A stretch of DNA of 20,611 bases from Campylobacterota bacterium (GTDB taxonomy: Bacteria; Campylobacterota; Campylobacteria; Campylobacterales; Sulfurospirillaceae): the NCBI GenBank assembly GCA_009930355.1, contig RZYK01000016.1:1-20611 (forward strand), given 5' to 3'. The translations under genes and the position numbers were made by a program. Positions within the stretch are counted from its first letter, which is position 1; every line of letters starts with the position of its first letter. A model generated the notes under the pieces. It did not search any database, was not told the DNA's origin, and worked only from the letters and a program-made list of their open reading frames with translations. This document shows, in pieces, positions 1-8,400 of the stretch.

Positions 1-1
1 C

Positions 2-832
2 CCTGAGCATAAAAGCGGTAATTATTGCTACGAGTTTGTCAGTCCTGATGGCAACAGCGCTCATGCGATTATCTCGCCTGCTGGGATTATTTATATGCTC
101 AACGAGGAGCTTGATTTTAGAGGGCTAGAAGTTAAACCTATTAATCTCAAACAGAAGTTTTTTATGAAGGCATTGCTCTCCAACATGTACGACATTCATG
201 TCATTGACGCCAGAGCGGGAAGCGGAAAAACCTTGATGGCATTTGTGGCGGCGATGCGCTTAGTCAGCAAAGGAAGTTATGAGAAAATTGTCTACGTGCG
301 CAATTCCATTGAGAGTGTTGATAAGGGTGCGGATGTGGGCTATCTCTCAGGCAACGATGAGAAGTTTCGCATCTACAATATGGCACTGTACGATACCTTA
401 GAGTTTATTGCTAAAAAACGGATGAAAAAACGTGACAATACCCAAGAACCACAGATGGCAATTGAGAAAAAAGTGCAAGAGCTCATCACCAAATACAACA
501 TCGAAAAGCTCTGGCCAGGTGAAGCAAGAGGTCGAACCCTTAGCAATGCTATTGTCATTTTAGATGAGTGGCAAAACAGCTCTAACAACACCACACAGCT
601 CATTTTATCGAGGTTGGATAACAACTGTAAAGCCATTATCATTGGTTCAAACCGTCAAATTGACAACATGTACTTGAACCGTTTTAACAACGGTTTGACC
701 TCGCTTTTAAAGCAGACGAAAAAGGAGCAAACGCACATTTCGCTCTTTGCGATTGAGCTGGACAAATCGGTGCGTGGCAAGTTTTCGCACTTTGCCGATG
801 ATATTTTTGGGGAGAGTTTGAAAAACGCATGA
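2..832 (+). CDS. PhoH-family ATPase, 5' end outside window
   Basis: This is a P-loop NTPase of the PhoH family, probably cytoplasmic; the family is linked to RNA metabolism and phosphate stress, but its exact role is unclear. The frame is open from base 2 (PEHKSGNYCYEFVSP...), so the gene starts upstream; the first in-window ATG at 95 is unlikely to be the true start. Visible motifs are Walker A (ARAGSGKT, bases about 212-235), the PhoH signature RGRTLSNA followed by Walker B ILDEWQN, and a sensor-like GSNRQID where many PhoH proteins have G-D-x-x-Q-[IV]-D. The Trp in DEWQN replaces the usual Ala. It ends in TGA at 830-832, about 100 bp before the patatin gene. Family membership is secure from the motifs; the substrate is unknown. 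Many Campylobacterota PhoH proteins carry an N-terminal PIN domain, which would lie outside the window. Confidence 0.85.
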   Translation, partial: PEHKSGNYCYEFVSPDGNSAHAIISPAGIIYMLNEELDFRGLEVKPINLKQKFFMKALLSNMYDIHVIDARAGSGKTLMAFVAAMRLVSKGSYEKIVYVRNSIESVDKGADVGYLSGNDEKFRIYNMALYDTLEFIAKKRMKKRDNTQEPQMAIEKKVQELITKYNIEKLWPGEARGRTLSNAIVILDEWQNSSNNTTQLILSRLDNNCKAIIIGSNRQIDNMYLNRFNNGLTSLLKQTKKEQTHISLFAIELDKSVRGKFSHFADDIFGESLKNA

Positions 833-896
833 GTGTTATGCGTTGCGAGGGAAGGTACCTTTAGCCTCATTGGGTGATGTTGGGTGTGATATGCTT

Positions 897-906
897 TTAC
901 ATGTAA
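897..906. repeat. TTACATGTAA palindrome, copy 1 (intergenic)
   Basis: A perfect 10-bp palindrome inside TTTTACATGTAAG, in the 104-bp gap between the PhoH gene and the patatin gene, 30 bp upstream of the patatin start codon. It belongs to the seven-copy family described in the findings. Confidence 0.75.
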
Positions 907-936
907 GACGAATGCGAGGGAGTTTAGGATTATTTC

Positions 937-1710
937 ATGGCTGAATCATTAAAAATTTCATTGGCTCTCTCAGGCGGTGCGGCCAGGGGAGCGTTTCATT
1001 TGGGAGTCATTGCGGCGTGTGAGCGTCATGGTATCGAAATAGGCGCTATTTCAGGAACGAGCATTGGTGCGGTGATTGCCACGGGTGTGGGCTCAGGCGT
1101 GAGTGCCTTTGATATGATACGTCTCTTTAAGAGTGAGGCGTTTCGTAAGGTGATTGGGTTTAACTATTTTCAAAAGGGGTTTTTTCGCATCGATGAGAAA
1201 GCCGCAATTTTAAGAGAAATTTGCCCTGTATCTCGTTTGGAGGCAATGCGCATTCCGACCTTCATTAACTGTGTGGATTTACACACAGGGGAGATTGTGC
1301 GTTTTGGCAAGGGTGAAGCCATTAAACTTGCCATTGCAAGCTCAGCGCTTATTCCTATTTTTCGTCCTATTGCTTATAAACACCATCTCTTAATTGATGG
1401 GGGATTTATGGATAATTTGCCCATTTCACCGCTCTTAGACTTTTCTTATCCCATTGTCAGTGTCAATCTTCACCCTTTACATGTAAAGGAGAAACACACG
1501 CTTATGTCGATGATAAAACGCTCACTCTTTTTACTTTTCATGGCATCCTCTCAGTTGCAAATTTCTAAAAGCGACCTCTACATTAGTGACCCTGAACTCT
1601 CTTCCTTTGGATTGTTTACTTTTGGTGAATTTATGCGCTGTTTTGAGTTAGGATACGCCAGAGGGAGCGAGTCTCTTTTGACTTTTATGGCGCAAAAAAG
1701 TATAATCTAG
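937..1710 (+). CDS. Patatin-like phospholipase (RssA-type)
   Basis: A predicted cytoplasmic serine acyl hydrolase that releases fatty acids from lipids through a Ser-Asp dyad. The 257-aa protein carries the complete patatin signature: the glycine-rich oxyanion loop SGGAARG (12-18), the nucleophile elbow GTSIG with Ser42, and the DGG motif with Asp154 followed by DNLPISPL. There is no signal peptide or C-terminal barrel, so it resembles the short RssA/YchK group rather than secreted ExoU or PlpD types. ATG 937 follows TTAGGAT at good spacing. The dUTPase gene begins 24 bp after the stop and may be cotranscribed. Residues 181-184 (LHVK) are encoded by a copy of the TTTACATGTAAA palindrome. The true lipid substrate is unknown. 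Confidence 0.88.
   Translation: MAESLKISLALSGGAARGAFHLGVIAACERHGIEIGAISGTSIGAVIATGVGSGVSAFDMIRLFKSEAFRKVIGFNYFQKGFFRIDEKAAILREICPVSRLEAMRIPTFINCVDLHTGEIVRFGKGEAIKLAIASSALIPIFRPIAYKHHLLIDGGFMDNLPISPLLDFSYPIVSVNLHPLHVKEKHTLMSMIKRSLFLLFMASSQLQISKSDLYISDPELSSFGLFTFGEFMRCFELGYARGSESLLTFMAQKSII
1476..1487. repeat. TTTACATGTAAA palindrome, copy 2 (in patatin gene)
   Basis: A perfect 12-bp palindrome, 14 bp if the flanking C and G are included (CTTTACATGTAAAG), lying inside the patatin CDS and read as Leu-His-Val-Lys. Confidence 0.8.
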
Positions 1711-1734
1711 GGTTTTTAAGAACGAAGGAATGCG

Positions 1735-2433
1735 ATGACTAGTAGAGATTATTTAACACAAATGTTTGCCTTACAGCAAAAACTCAACGATGAAACCAAT
1801 GGCATTGGTTGGGAAAATGGGTACACCAAAAATAACCGCATGATTAACTGGAAGCGATGTATTTATATGGAGTGCGCGGAGCTTATTGATAGTTTTAGTT
1901 GGAAACATTGGAAAAATATTAACAAAGAGACAGATTGGGACAATGTCACCGTTGAGATTGTCGATATTTGGCATTTTATTATGAGTTTATTATTGGAAGA
2001 TTATAAAACCAATGGCAAGGGTAATTTGGAAAAATTGGTACATGATATTTTAGATGTACAGGGTTTTGAATCCTTTACCAAAGAGCCTCTTTCTCCTTTA
2101 TCGGCGGATCCGATGGAGCTGATTAACGACATTGAGAGCATTGTTCATGATATGACAGGTTTTGAGGTGAATTTCTTTGATGGACTGTTAAAAGAGTATT
2201 TTGCGCTTTCTCGTAAGTGTGGGATTAATCTTAAAGTGCTCTATAAATTTTACGTGGCAAAAAATGTACTCAATCAATTTAGACAAGACCACGGGTATAA
2301 AGAGGGGCACTATAAAAAAGTGTGGAATGGTAAAGAGGATAACGAAGTAATGCTCTCACTCCTTTCAGGCGAAAATGCCCCCACCATTGAGGCACTCTAT
2401 AAAAAATTAGAAGGTGCTTACGCTAAGGCATAA
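1735..2433 (+). CDS. dut: Dimeric dUTPase (dUTPase_2, MazG-like fold)
   Basis: Hydrolyses dUTP (and dUDP in this family) to dUMP, keeping uracil out of DNA and feeding dTMP synthesis. The 232-aa length and all-helical sequence match the dimeric dUTPases of Campylobacter and trypanosomatids, not the trimeric beta-fold Dut. Metal-binding motifs are visible as ECAE (Glu46, Glu49) within ECAELIDSFSWKHWK, and EIVDIWHF (Glu74, Asp77). The N-terminal LQQKLNDETNG and the Trp-rich SFSWKHWKN segment are also typical. The start is set by AAGGA shortly upstream of ATG 1735. The gene follows the patatin CDS by 24 bp and converges on queD across a 21-bp gap holding a hairpin. Confidence 0.9.
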   Translation: MTSRDYLTQMFALQQKLNDETNGIGWENGYTKNNRMINWKRCIYMECAELIDSFSWKHWKNINKETDWDNVTVEIVDIWHFIMSLLLEDYKTNGKGNLEKLVHDILDVQGFESFTKEPLSPLSADPMELINDIESIVHDMTGFEVNFFDGLLKEYFALSRKCGINLKVLYKFYVAKNVLNQFRQDHGYKEGHYKKVWNGKEDNEVMLSLLSGENAPTIEALYKKLEGAYAKA

Positions 2434-2437
2434 AGAA

Positions 2438-2462
2438 AAGAGGAGGGTCTTTCCCTACTCTT
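2438..2462. terminator. Possible bidirectional terminator between dut and queD
   Basis: AAGAGGAGGG and CCCTACTCTT form a 10-bp stem with one mismatch around a 5-nt loop, exactly between the convergent dut and queD genes and overlapping the last codons of queD. The minus-strand side is followed by a U-rich stretch (CTTTTCTTTATG), so it fits best as the terminator of the A2M-pbpC-queD direction. The plus-strand side has only a weak T-run. Confidence 0.5.
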
Positions 2463-2997
2463 GATTGTACACGATACTTCTGCTCTTAGGCGTTTCTAAA
2501 AACTCCACATGCGATACTTTGACACCCAAACGACTCATTTTTTTCTGAATGATTTTCAAAAGCCATGTCGAGATATTTTCACTGGTGGGAACAAAATCAA
2601 CAATAATGTAGCCCTCATACATCTCAATCAAATGGGTTGCTTCCTGCGCTACTTTGCTTAAATCAGGCGTTTGGTAGCCCGCTTCGTGGCTTAAAAGGTT
2701 TTGTTTATCCGCAAAGTGCGGTAAAAGTGTTTCAAAGAGCGGGTCATGGATGTCGATGATAAACTTGTGATCAAGTGTGGCATCTAAAAACTGTTTGAAC
2801 CAGTTAAGGTGGTGAAAGTCTGTGACCATCCCATTTTTAAGTTCATTACTCTGTAAATAAACGACGATTTTACCTTGATGTCCGTGCAGATGACGGCACG
2901 CTAAACAGCCTGTGAGGGAAAATTCTGAGTCGAGTTGTTGTGACCAAACACGGTGCCCGTAACAAAAATCGAACTCTTTACTGATTTGCCATAACAT
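2455..2997 (-). CDS. queD: 6-pyruvoyltetrahydropterin synthase family (QueD-like)
   Basis: Predicted 6-carboxy-5,6,7,8-tetrahydropterin synthase, which converts 7,8-dihydroneopterin triphosphate to CPH4, the QueE substrate in preQ0/queuosine synthesis. Family residues are visible: zinc ligands His15 and the HGH pair (His38, His40), catalytic Cys34 in C-x3-HGH, MVTDF, LDHKFI and the pterin-anchoring PTSEN. At about 180 aa it is longer than the usual QueD of about 120 aa, with an extra central segment between the DHKFI and PTSEN regions. I chose ATG 2997 because AAGG lies 8 nt upstream; an in-frame ATG at 3012 is possible but has no clear ribosome binding site. queE and queC lie 8.6 kb away, which supports QueD over a folate or biopterin enzyme. 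It could be transcribed from the upstream pbpC, about 60 bp away. Confidence 0.85.
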   Translation of the reverse strand: MLWQISKEFDFCYGHRVWSQQLDSEFSLTGCLACRHLHGHQGKIVVYLQSNELKNGMVTDFHHLNWFKQFLDATLDHKFIIDIHDPLFETLLPHFADKQNLLSHEAGYQTPDLSKVAQEATHLIEMYEGYIIVDFVPTSENISTWLLKIIQKKMSRLGVKVSHVEFLETPKSRSIVYNQE

Positions 2998-3060
2998 GAG
3001 ATATACCTTCATTTGTGATGCTTAAATGATACCTAAAAAGAGATATAAAGAAGATTTTGA

Positions 3061-5427
3061 CTAATGTAAAATAGCAACTTTAATACGTTTTTGCTCTGCA
3101 TTTCCTTGATCATCTATGGCGCGTACGGTGTAATAACCCTTTTGTTTTGGATGCCATTCAAAGGGTTTTGTAGCAGGAGATTTTCCTAAATAGGCATCAT
3201 TGGCAAACCAATAAACTGTTTTAATATCGGCATTTACGGTAGCACTTAAGGCTATAAATTGTGTGGATAGTTTTGAGCGATTGAGGGTATATGTGACATT
3301 TTCTGTAGGCGATACAATGTGTATGTTCTCTTCATTTACATAAGTGGTATTATTTTTCGTGCAGTGTTCTGTTGATGGAGGTGCTTTTTTGGGAATACCT
3401 GCTTGGTTAAAAAGACTTAAAAGGTCTGAAGACCAAAATTCAGCCACTTCTATTCTTACAGCTTCTTTTTCATAAGGCGGGCATGCGACTTTACCTGATT
3501 TGATGTCAATGGGTACAGGCCGAAAAATGGTATCGACGTGAATAGGCGTCTTCCCAGGAATAAACCATGTTGTGCCTTTTTGTTGACACCATTGTGTCAC
3601 AAGATTACCACTTGCAAGACAAATATCAACTTTTATAAGATTTGATGGAAATGCTTTTTTAGGTTCTTGAAAGTTAGGATATTGCGCTAAGATGTTATCG
3701 ATAATGTTAAAAAAAAGGGGTGCGGCTGCTTCATGTCCTGTAAAGGCTTGATTGCCTTTTCCATTAAAATTTCCCACCCAAACGGCTAGAACATAAGGTC
3801 CAAAAACGCCCACACTCCAAGCATCTCTAAATCCCCATGACGTACCTGTTTTCCACTGAATAGCAATGTTTGATTTTTTTTCACTTAAGCTTTGATTGGG
3901 GCGAAGATTTTGCGAAAGCATATCGAGTGTCATAAAACTTGCTTCGGGGCTTAGGAGGCGTAAGTTTTGATGAGGCGTTGTGGTTTGCGCCATTTCTCCT
4001 ATAAGTGGTTTAAGAAGACCTTCATTGGCAAGCATAGCATAGAGCTGTGCCAATTCTTGCATCGTTACTTCTCCTCCCCCTAAACTTAATGCCAATCCAT
4101 AATGTCCTTCATTAGCCATTTGACCAATACCTGATTGTCTCAAAAATTGGTATAAACTGGGTTGCTGTAGTTTAGAGGCAATGGTTACTGCGGGAATATT
4201 TCGGCTATAAATGAGCGCATCAGTGACTGTAATAGGTCCTTTGAATTGAAGATCAAAGTTTTCAGGTACATAGGATCCAAATGCGGTAGGTACATCTTTG
4301 AGAATACTCATAGGATGAATGAGTCCTTGATCAAATCCTAATGCGTAAATGAAGGGTTTTAGGGTTGAACCAGGAGAGCGTTTAGAGCGTGTGCCATCGA
4401 CTTGCCCTTGTATTGAAACGTTATGGTAATTGGCTGAACCTACGAGCGCTGTGATATGCATGGTTCTTGTGTCAACAAGTAGTGCGGATGCATTGTGTAT
4501 GCCTTTGATGGCATTGCGTTCAATATACCGTGTGATTTGATTTTCTATAAGTTCTTGCAGGTTTAAATCCAGCGTTGTAATAATCGTTTGTTGATGATTG
4601 GCTTTTTGCTTATGGTCTTGCAAAAGATAATTCGTAAAATGCGGTGCCAAAAAAGGTAAATCCTCAGGTTGTTTTAAAACTAAAGGAAGTTTAAAAAGAG
4701 CTGCATCAAACGTATTGGTTGGATGCTTCGTTTGCCATAGTTCAAAGAGCCTATTTCGTGCTTTCTCAAGTCCTTTTTCAACAACACCACTGCTTTTATC
4801 AATGCGATAAGCAGGCGATTGTGGTAAAACAGCTAACGTTAATGCTTCTTGCAATGTAAGTTGACGAGGTATTTTATTGAAATAAATAAGACTAGCAGCT
4901 CCAATACTTTCAATATTTCGCCCATAAGGAGCATAATTAAAATAAGCCTCTAAAATAGCATCTTTTGAATAGAAAAGTTCAAGTTGGATGGCTCTTAAAA
5001 TTTGAACGATTTTTCCATGAATGGTTCTTGTGTTGAGCTTCCAATACATACGTGCTAGTTGCATAGTAATAGTGGAACCGCCTTGTCGACTCGTATTGCT
5101 TACATAACTTTTCCATCCGCCTCTTATAAGGCTTAGGGGATTAAATCCAACATGATAATAAAACCATTGGTCTTCATAGAGGAGCACGCCATCAATCAAA
5201 GTAGACGAAATTTCATTAAGGGGTGTCCAAAGGCGGTAACGTTCATCGTTTGCAAGGGTTAATCGCAAGAGTTCATTATTCTTATCGTACAGTGCGGTTG
5301 AGAGTAGAAATTTGTGAGAAAGGTGCTCATGAGGGATAAAGCGCATAGTAAAGCAAAAAGAGAATATCAAACAAATAGCCATAAGCCAGTTTTGCCATCG
5401 TCGTATTAAAGTGATGAGCAAAACCAT
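3061..5427 (-). CDS. pbpC: Penicillin-binding protein 1C (bifunctional GT51/transpeptidase)
   Basis: An inner-membrane class A penicillin-binding protein that polymerises and cross-links peptidoglycan; PBP1C is thought to act in wall repair. Domains in order (788-aa numbering): a membrane anchor at about 10-30; GT51 transglycosylase at about 50-220 with EDQWFYYH (catalytic Glu85), RQGGSTITMQLAR and NYAPYGRNIE (second Glu173); transpeptidase at about 280-570 with SxxK as STLK (Ser354), SRN (408-410) and KTGT (526-529); and a C-terminal BiPBP_C-like beta domain at about 700-788. All catalytic motifs are intact. An ATG at 5427 gives a 22-nt gap after the A2M stop codon; the same frame also opens at a TTG one base after that stop, but the ATG and its upstream AGG look better. 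Coupling to A2M is the classic yfhM-pbpC arrangement. Confidence 0.93.
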   Translation of the reverse strand: MVLLITLIRRWQNWLMAICLIFSFCFTMRFIPHEHLSHKFLLSTALYDKNNELLRLTLANDERYRLWTPLNEISSTLIDGVLLYEDQWFYYHVGFNPLSLIRGGWKSYVSNTSRQGGSTITMQLARMYWKLNTRTIHGKIVQILRAIQLELFYSKDAILEAYFNYAPYGRNIESIGAASLIYFNKIPRQLTLQEALTLAVLPQSPAYRIDKSSGVVEKGLEKARNRLFELWQTKHPTNTFDAALFKLPLVLKQPEDLPFLAPHFTNYLLQDHKQKANHQQTIITTLDLNLQELIENQITRYIERNAIKGIHNASALLVDTRTMHITALVGSANYHNVSIQGQVDGTRSKRSPGSTLKPFIYALGFDQGLIHPMSILKDVPTAFGSYVPENFDLQFKGPITVTDALIYSRNIPAVTIASKLQQPSLYQFLRQSGIGQMANEGHYGLALSLGGGEVTMQELAQLYAMLANEGLLKPLIGEMAQTTTPHQNLRLLSPEASFMTLDMLSQNLRPNQSLSEKKSNIAIQWKTGTSWGFRDAWSVGVFGPYVLAVWVGNFNGKGNQAFTGHEAAAPLFFNIIDNILAQYPNFQEPKKAFPSNLIKVDICLASGNLVTQWCQQKGTTWFIPGKTPIHVDTIFRPVPIDIKSGKVACPPYEKEAVRIEVAEFWSSDLLSLFNQAGIPKKAPPSTEHCTKNNTTYVNEENIHIVSPTENVTYTLNRSKLSTQFIALSATVNADIKTVYWFANDAYLGKSPATKPFEWHPKQKGYYTVRAIDDQGNAEQKRIKVAILH

Positions 5428-5449
5428 GCCTAGAGCCAATTTTTGCAAA

Positions 5450-8400
5450 TTATTTTTTTTCTGGAACAGTGATGGTTAGTGTCCCTTCTCCAGGAGAAAG
5501 TGCTTGTATAGCTCGATCATACATCGCTTCTCCTAAAATAGAAGGGATAACAAATGTTCCAACACTATTGGCTTTTATTTGGTATACAAACTCTTGTGCG
5601 TTATGTTGCGCTGAGCCAAAAAGAATCACACGATCTTCTCTTACATCTGCAAAATGAGGATTCCATGTAGAACCTTGTGTTTGTAGAGGAGTTATCCATA
5701 TCTCACCCTCTAGCGATTGTGCTTGGGTATTAGGGGTTTGCTGAATGATTTCAAATCCTCCTGGAATTAAGTCAATAATGGCAATATCATCGAGTTCATT
5801 TTTTGTAATAGAGCGAACACTAATATGGACATTTATTTTATCTCCTAAGGTAACGGTTTTAACTTTTTTACCATTGCTGTCGGTGTAGGTACGAACAATT
5901 TCTAAACCATTTTTAATGGCTTTGGTATCAGCATTTAAATCAAAACCTTCTTGTGTGATGTTGTACCATGCTGGAAAGTTTGTTGGATTTGAAAAGGTGA
6001 TTTTAGTATCTTTGCTCGAAAATTCACCTTTTGCTATAAGATCACTTATGGTTGAAATAAGGCGCATTTCATTTTCAGCATTGCTCGCTTTGATATTGAG
6101 TTGATTTTCAAGCATCTCTTGTGTGAGTGATTTTGCATAGGCTTCAAGCGCTAAAATACTCATTCCAGAGGAGAGTGTAGTATAGCGTTCAGCCCGAAAC
6201 ATGCGTACCATATTTTCAAGAACACGTGTTGGGATTTTTTGTGTTTGTTCTGGAAAATGTTTGGTAATAAGATAGAGCATGGTAGCATCTTGTATTAATG
6301 GGTCATTATAGTTTTGATTCCACCAAGCATCCGAGTAAGTACGATTTAGATTTTGCCATGGCGCTTTTAAAAGTTCATTCGCTTCTTTATCCATTTTGAG
6401 CATTTTATACGAAGATGCCAAATAAAGTGCGGTTAATTCATTTTTCCATTTATCGCCAAAACGGTTTTGCAATCTATCTTGAACAGTACTTAAAAGGTTG
6501 GTTGTAATTTGATGTTGTCGCGTGAGTAAATAAATAGAAAAAGCACGTAAACGAAGTCCATAGGCATCATTTAAATTTTCATCCGTAGCGATATTATGGA
6601 GATAAGTATTGGCATTTTTAAGCATGTCGGCTGGAATTTTTTTGCCTTTATCTCTTGCTTCAAGTAAAAATTGAACCGTATAAGCACTGACAAAAGGATC
6701 GGCTTGAATGGTTGCTCTCCAGATGCCAAATCCTCCCCTGCTGTTTTGACGAGATCTTAGTATGTCAAGTGTTGCTTCAAAGCGTTCTTCTAAAGCCTTT
6801 GTTTCTGAAAACTGTGCAAGGAAAAGGGTTGGAATGGCACGACTAATGATTTGTTCTGAACAGTTATAGGGATAGTTTTCAAGGTAACTTGCAAGTCCAT
6901 TGGTTAAGATGAGTGGCGAATAAGAGACACTTGCTGAACGTTTAGCATAGGCTTCATGCATGGTGCGAAGATTTGTTATAGACTCTTCTTGGGAGCTCAT
7001 CTGACCAATATTTACTTGGGTACGAAAAGGGACAGAAGGACGAATAGAGAGATTTTCTTTACGGGTAACTGAGGTTGTTCCGTGGTGTGCAACAAAAGTA
7101 ATTTCAGCATTGCCGAGTAGATTGTTCGCACGCATTTTAAAGGTGACAACGCCTTCACTTTTATTGCTCAAGGAGAGTGTTCTTTGTGCTCCATCCAAAA
7201 GTGTAAGGTGCGAAGAGGGTGTTGCGTTAATGGTAATAGGAATGGTGCTTCCATTGGTATCAAGGTTATTTGCGACACTTAATGCTACTTCAAATTCATC
7301 TTTAGGCGTGAGGGTATAGGGTGCATTGGGGGAAAGCACAAAATCATCTCGCACAAAGGTTGTTGTTTGGGTTGCACCAATACGCTCAGGTGTGAGAGCA
7401 ATTGCCATAATACGTAATTTACCATTAAAATAATCAGGAATATCATAGGTAAAGGTTTTTTCTCCTTCAACTTCAGTGATGCCTGACCAATAAGCGACTG
7501 CTTTATTTGTTTTGCGTTTAAAAGGATTTAAATGCCTATTAAGAGCATTGGATTCTTTGGTAAGATCACCACCTGGAGCAGAGAGCTCTTTGAGTTTGCT
7601 AAACTCTGGTAAGATAAGATCTAAAATTTGTAAACTATCAACACTGAGTTGTCTTTTACGGAAAAAGAATTTTAGAGGATCTTCAAATTGATAACGTGCC
7701 ACTTGTAAAATACCTTCATCTACAGCAAAAACAATTACTTTTTGTTTTTCTTGTGTGCTGATATTGATCGATAAAGGCATCCCTGGTTTGACCATATCGG
7801 GTGATTCAACTTTTAGTTCTGAGCGATGTTTCTCCAATCCAATGCTAAATGGCACAACGCCATAACTGAGTGGACTGGTAAAAATCTCGTTGGAGTTAGG
7901 ATCTCGGACAAATTGAACATTAATATAGGCATTACCTTCAAGCTCTCTAGGAAGCTGAATCGTCTGTGTTGCGTTGGTTGTATTTGTTTTAAACCATTGC
8001 CATGCATAGACTTTATCTCGTTCAATGGTAATTAGTCCACTACCCGTATAGGGTGCATTAATGGAAACTTCTATCAACTCTCCTGGTTGATACTCTTTTT
8101 TAGAGAGTTTGAGTTTGAGTTCCGCATCACGTTCAAGTGAACGGGTAACGTTTGCATTACCCGCAACGCTAAAAGATGTTTTATAGAGGGTATGGTTTTG
8201 TTCATCTTTTAAAACTAAAAAATAATTACCTGGTTTTTGTGTTGGTATGGCGTAAGAATATCCTGTTTCATTGATGGTGATCACATCTTCACTGATGGGA
8301 ATCTCTTTGCTTTTGGATTCATATTTATAGGCACCTGATGATTGTTGTGTGAGTACAGAAATATAGGTATTTTCAATTAAAGAGAGTTTGAGATTTGATA

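Noticed and set aside
844..921. A 9-bp direct repeat TGCGAGGGA at 844-852 and 913-921 around palindrome copy 1.
   Set aside because: It is short, has no other repeat features around it, and the second copy sits in the purine-rich lead of the patatin ribosome site.
5428..5448. A TTG start for pbpC one base after the A2M stop.
   Set aside because: It has no clear ribosome binding site; the ATG at 5427 gives a normal short cytoplasmic end before the membrane anchor.
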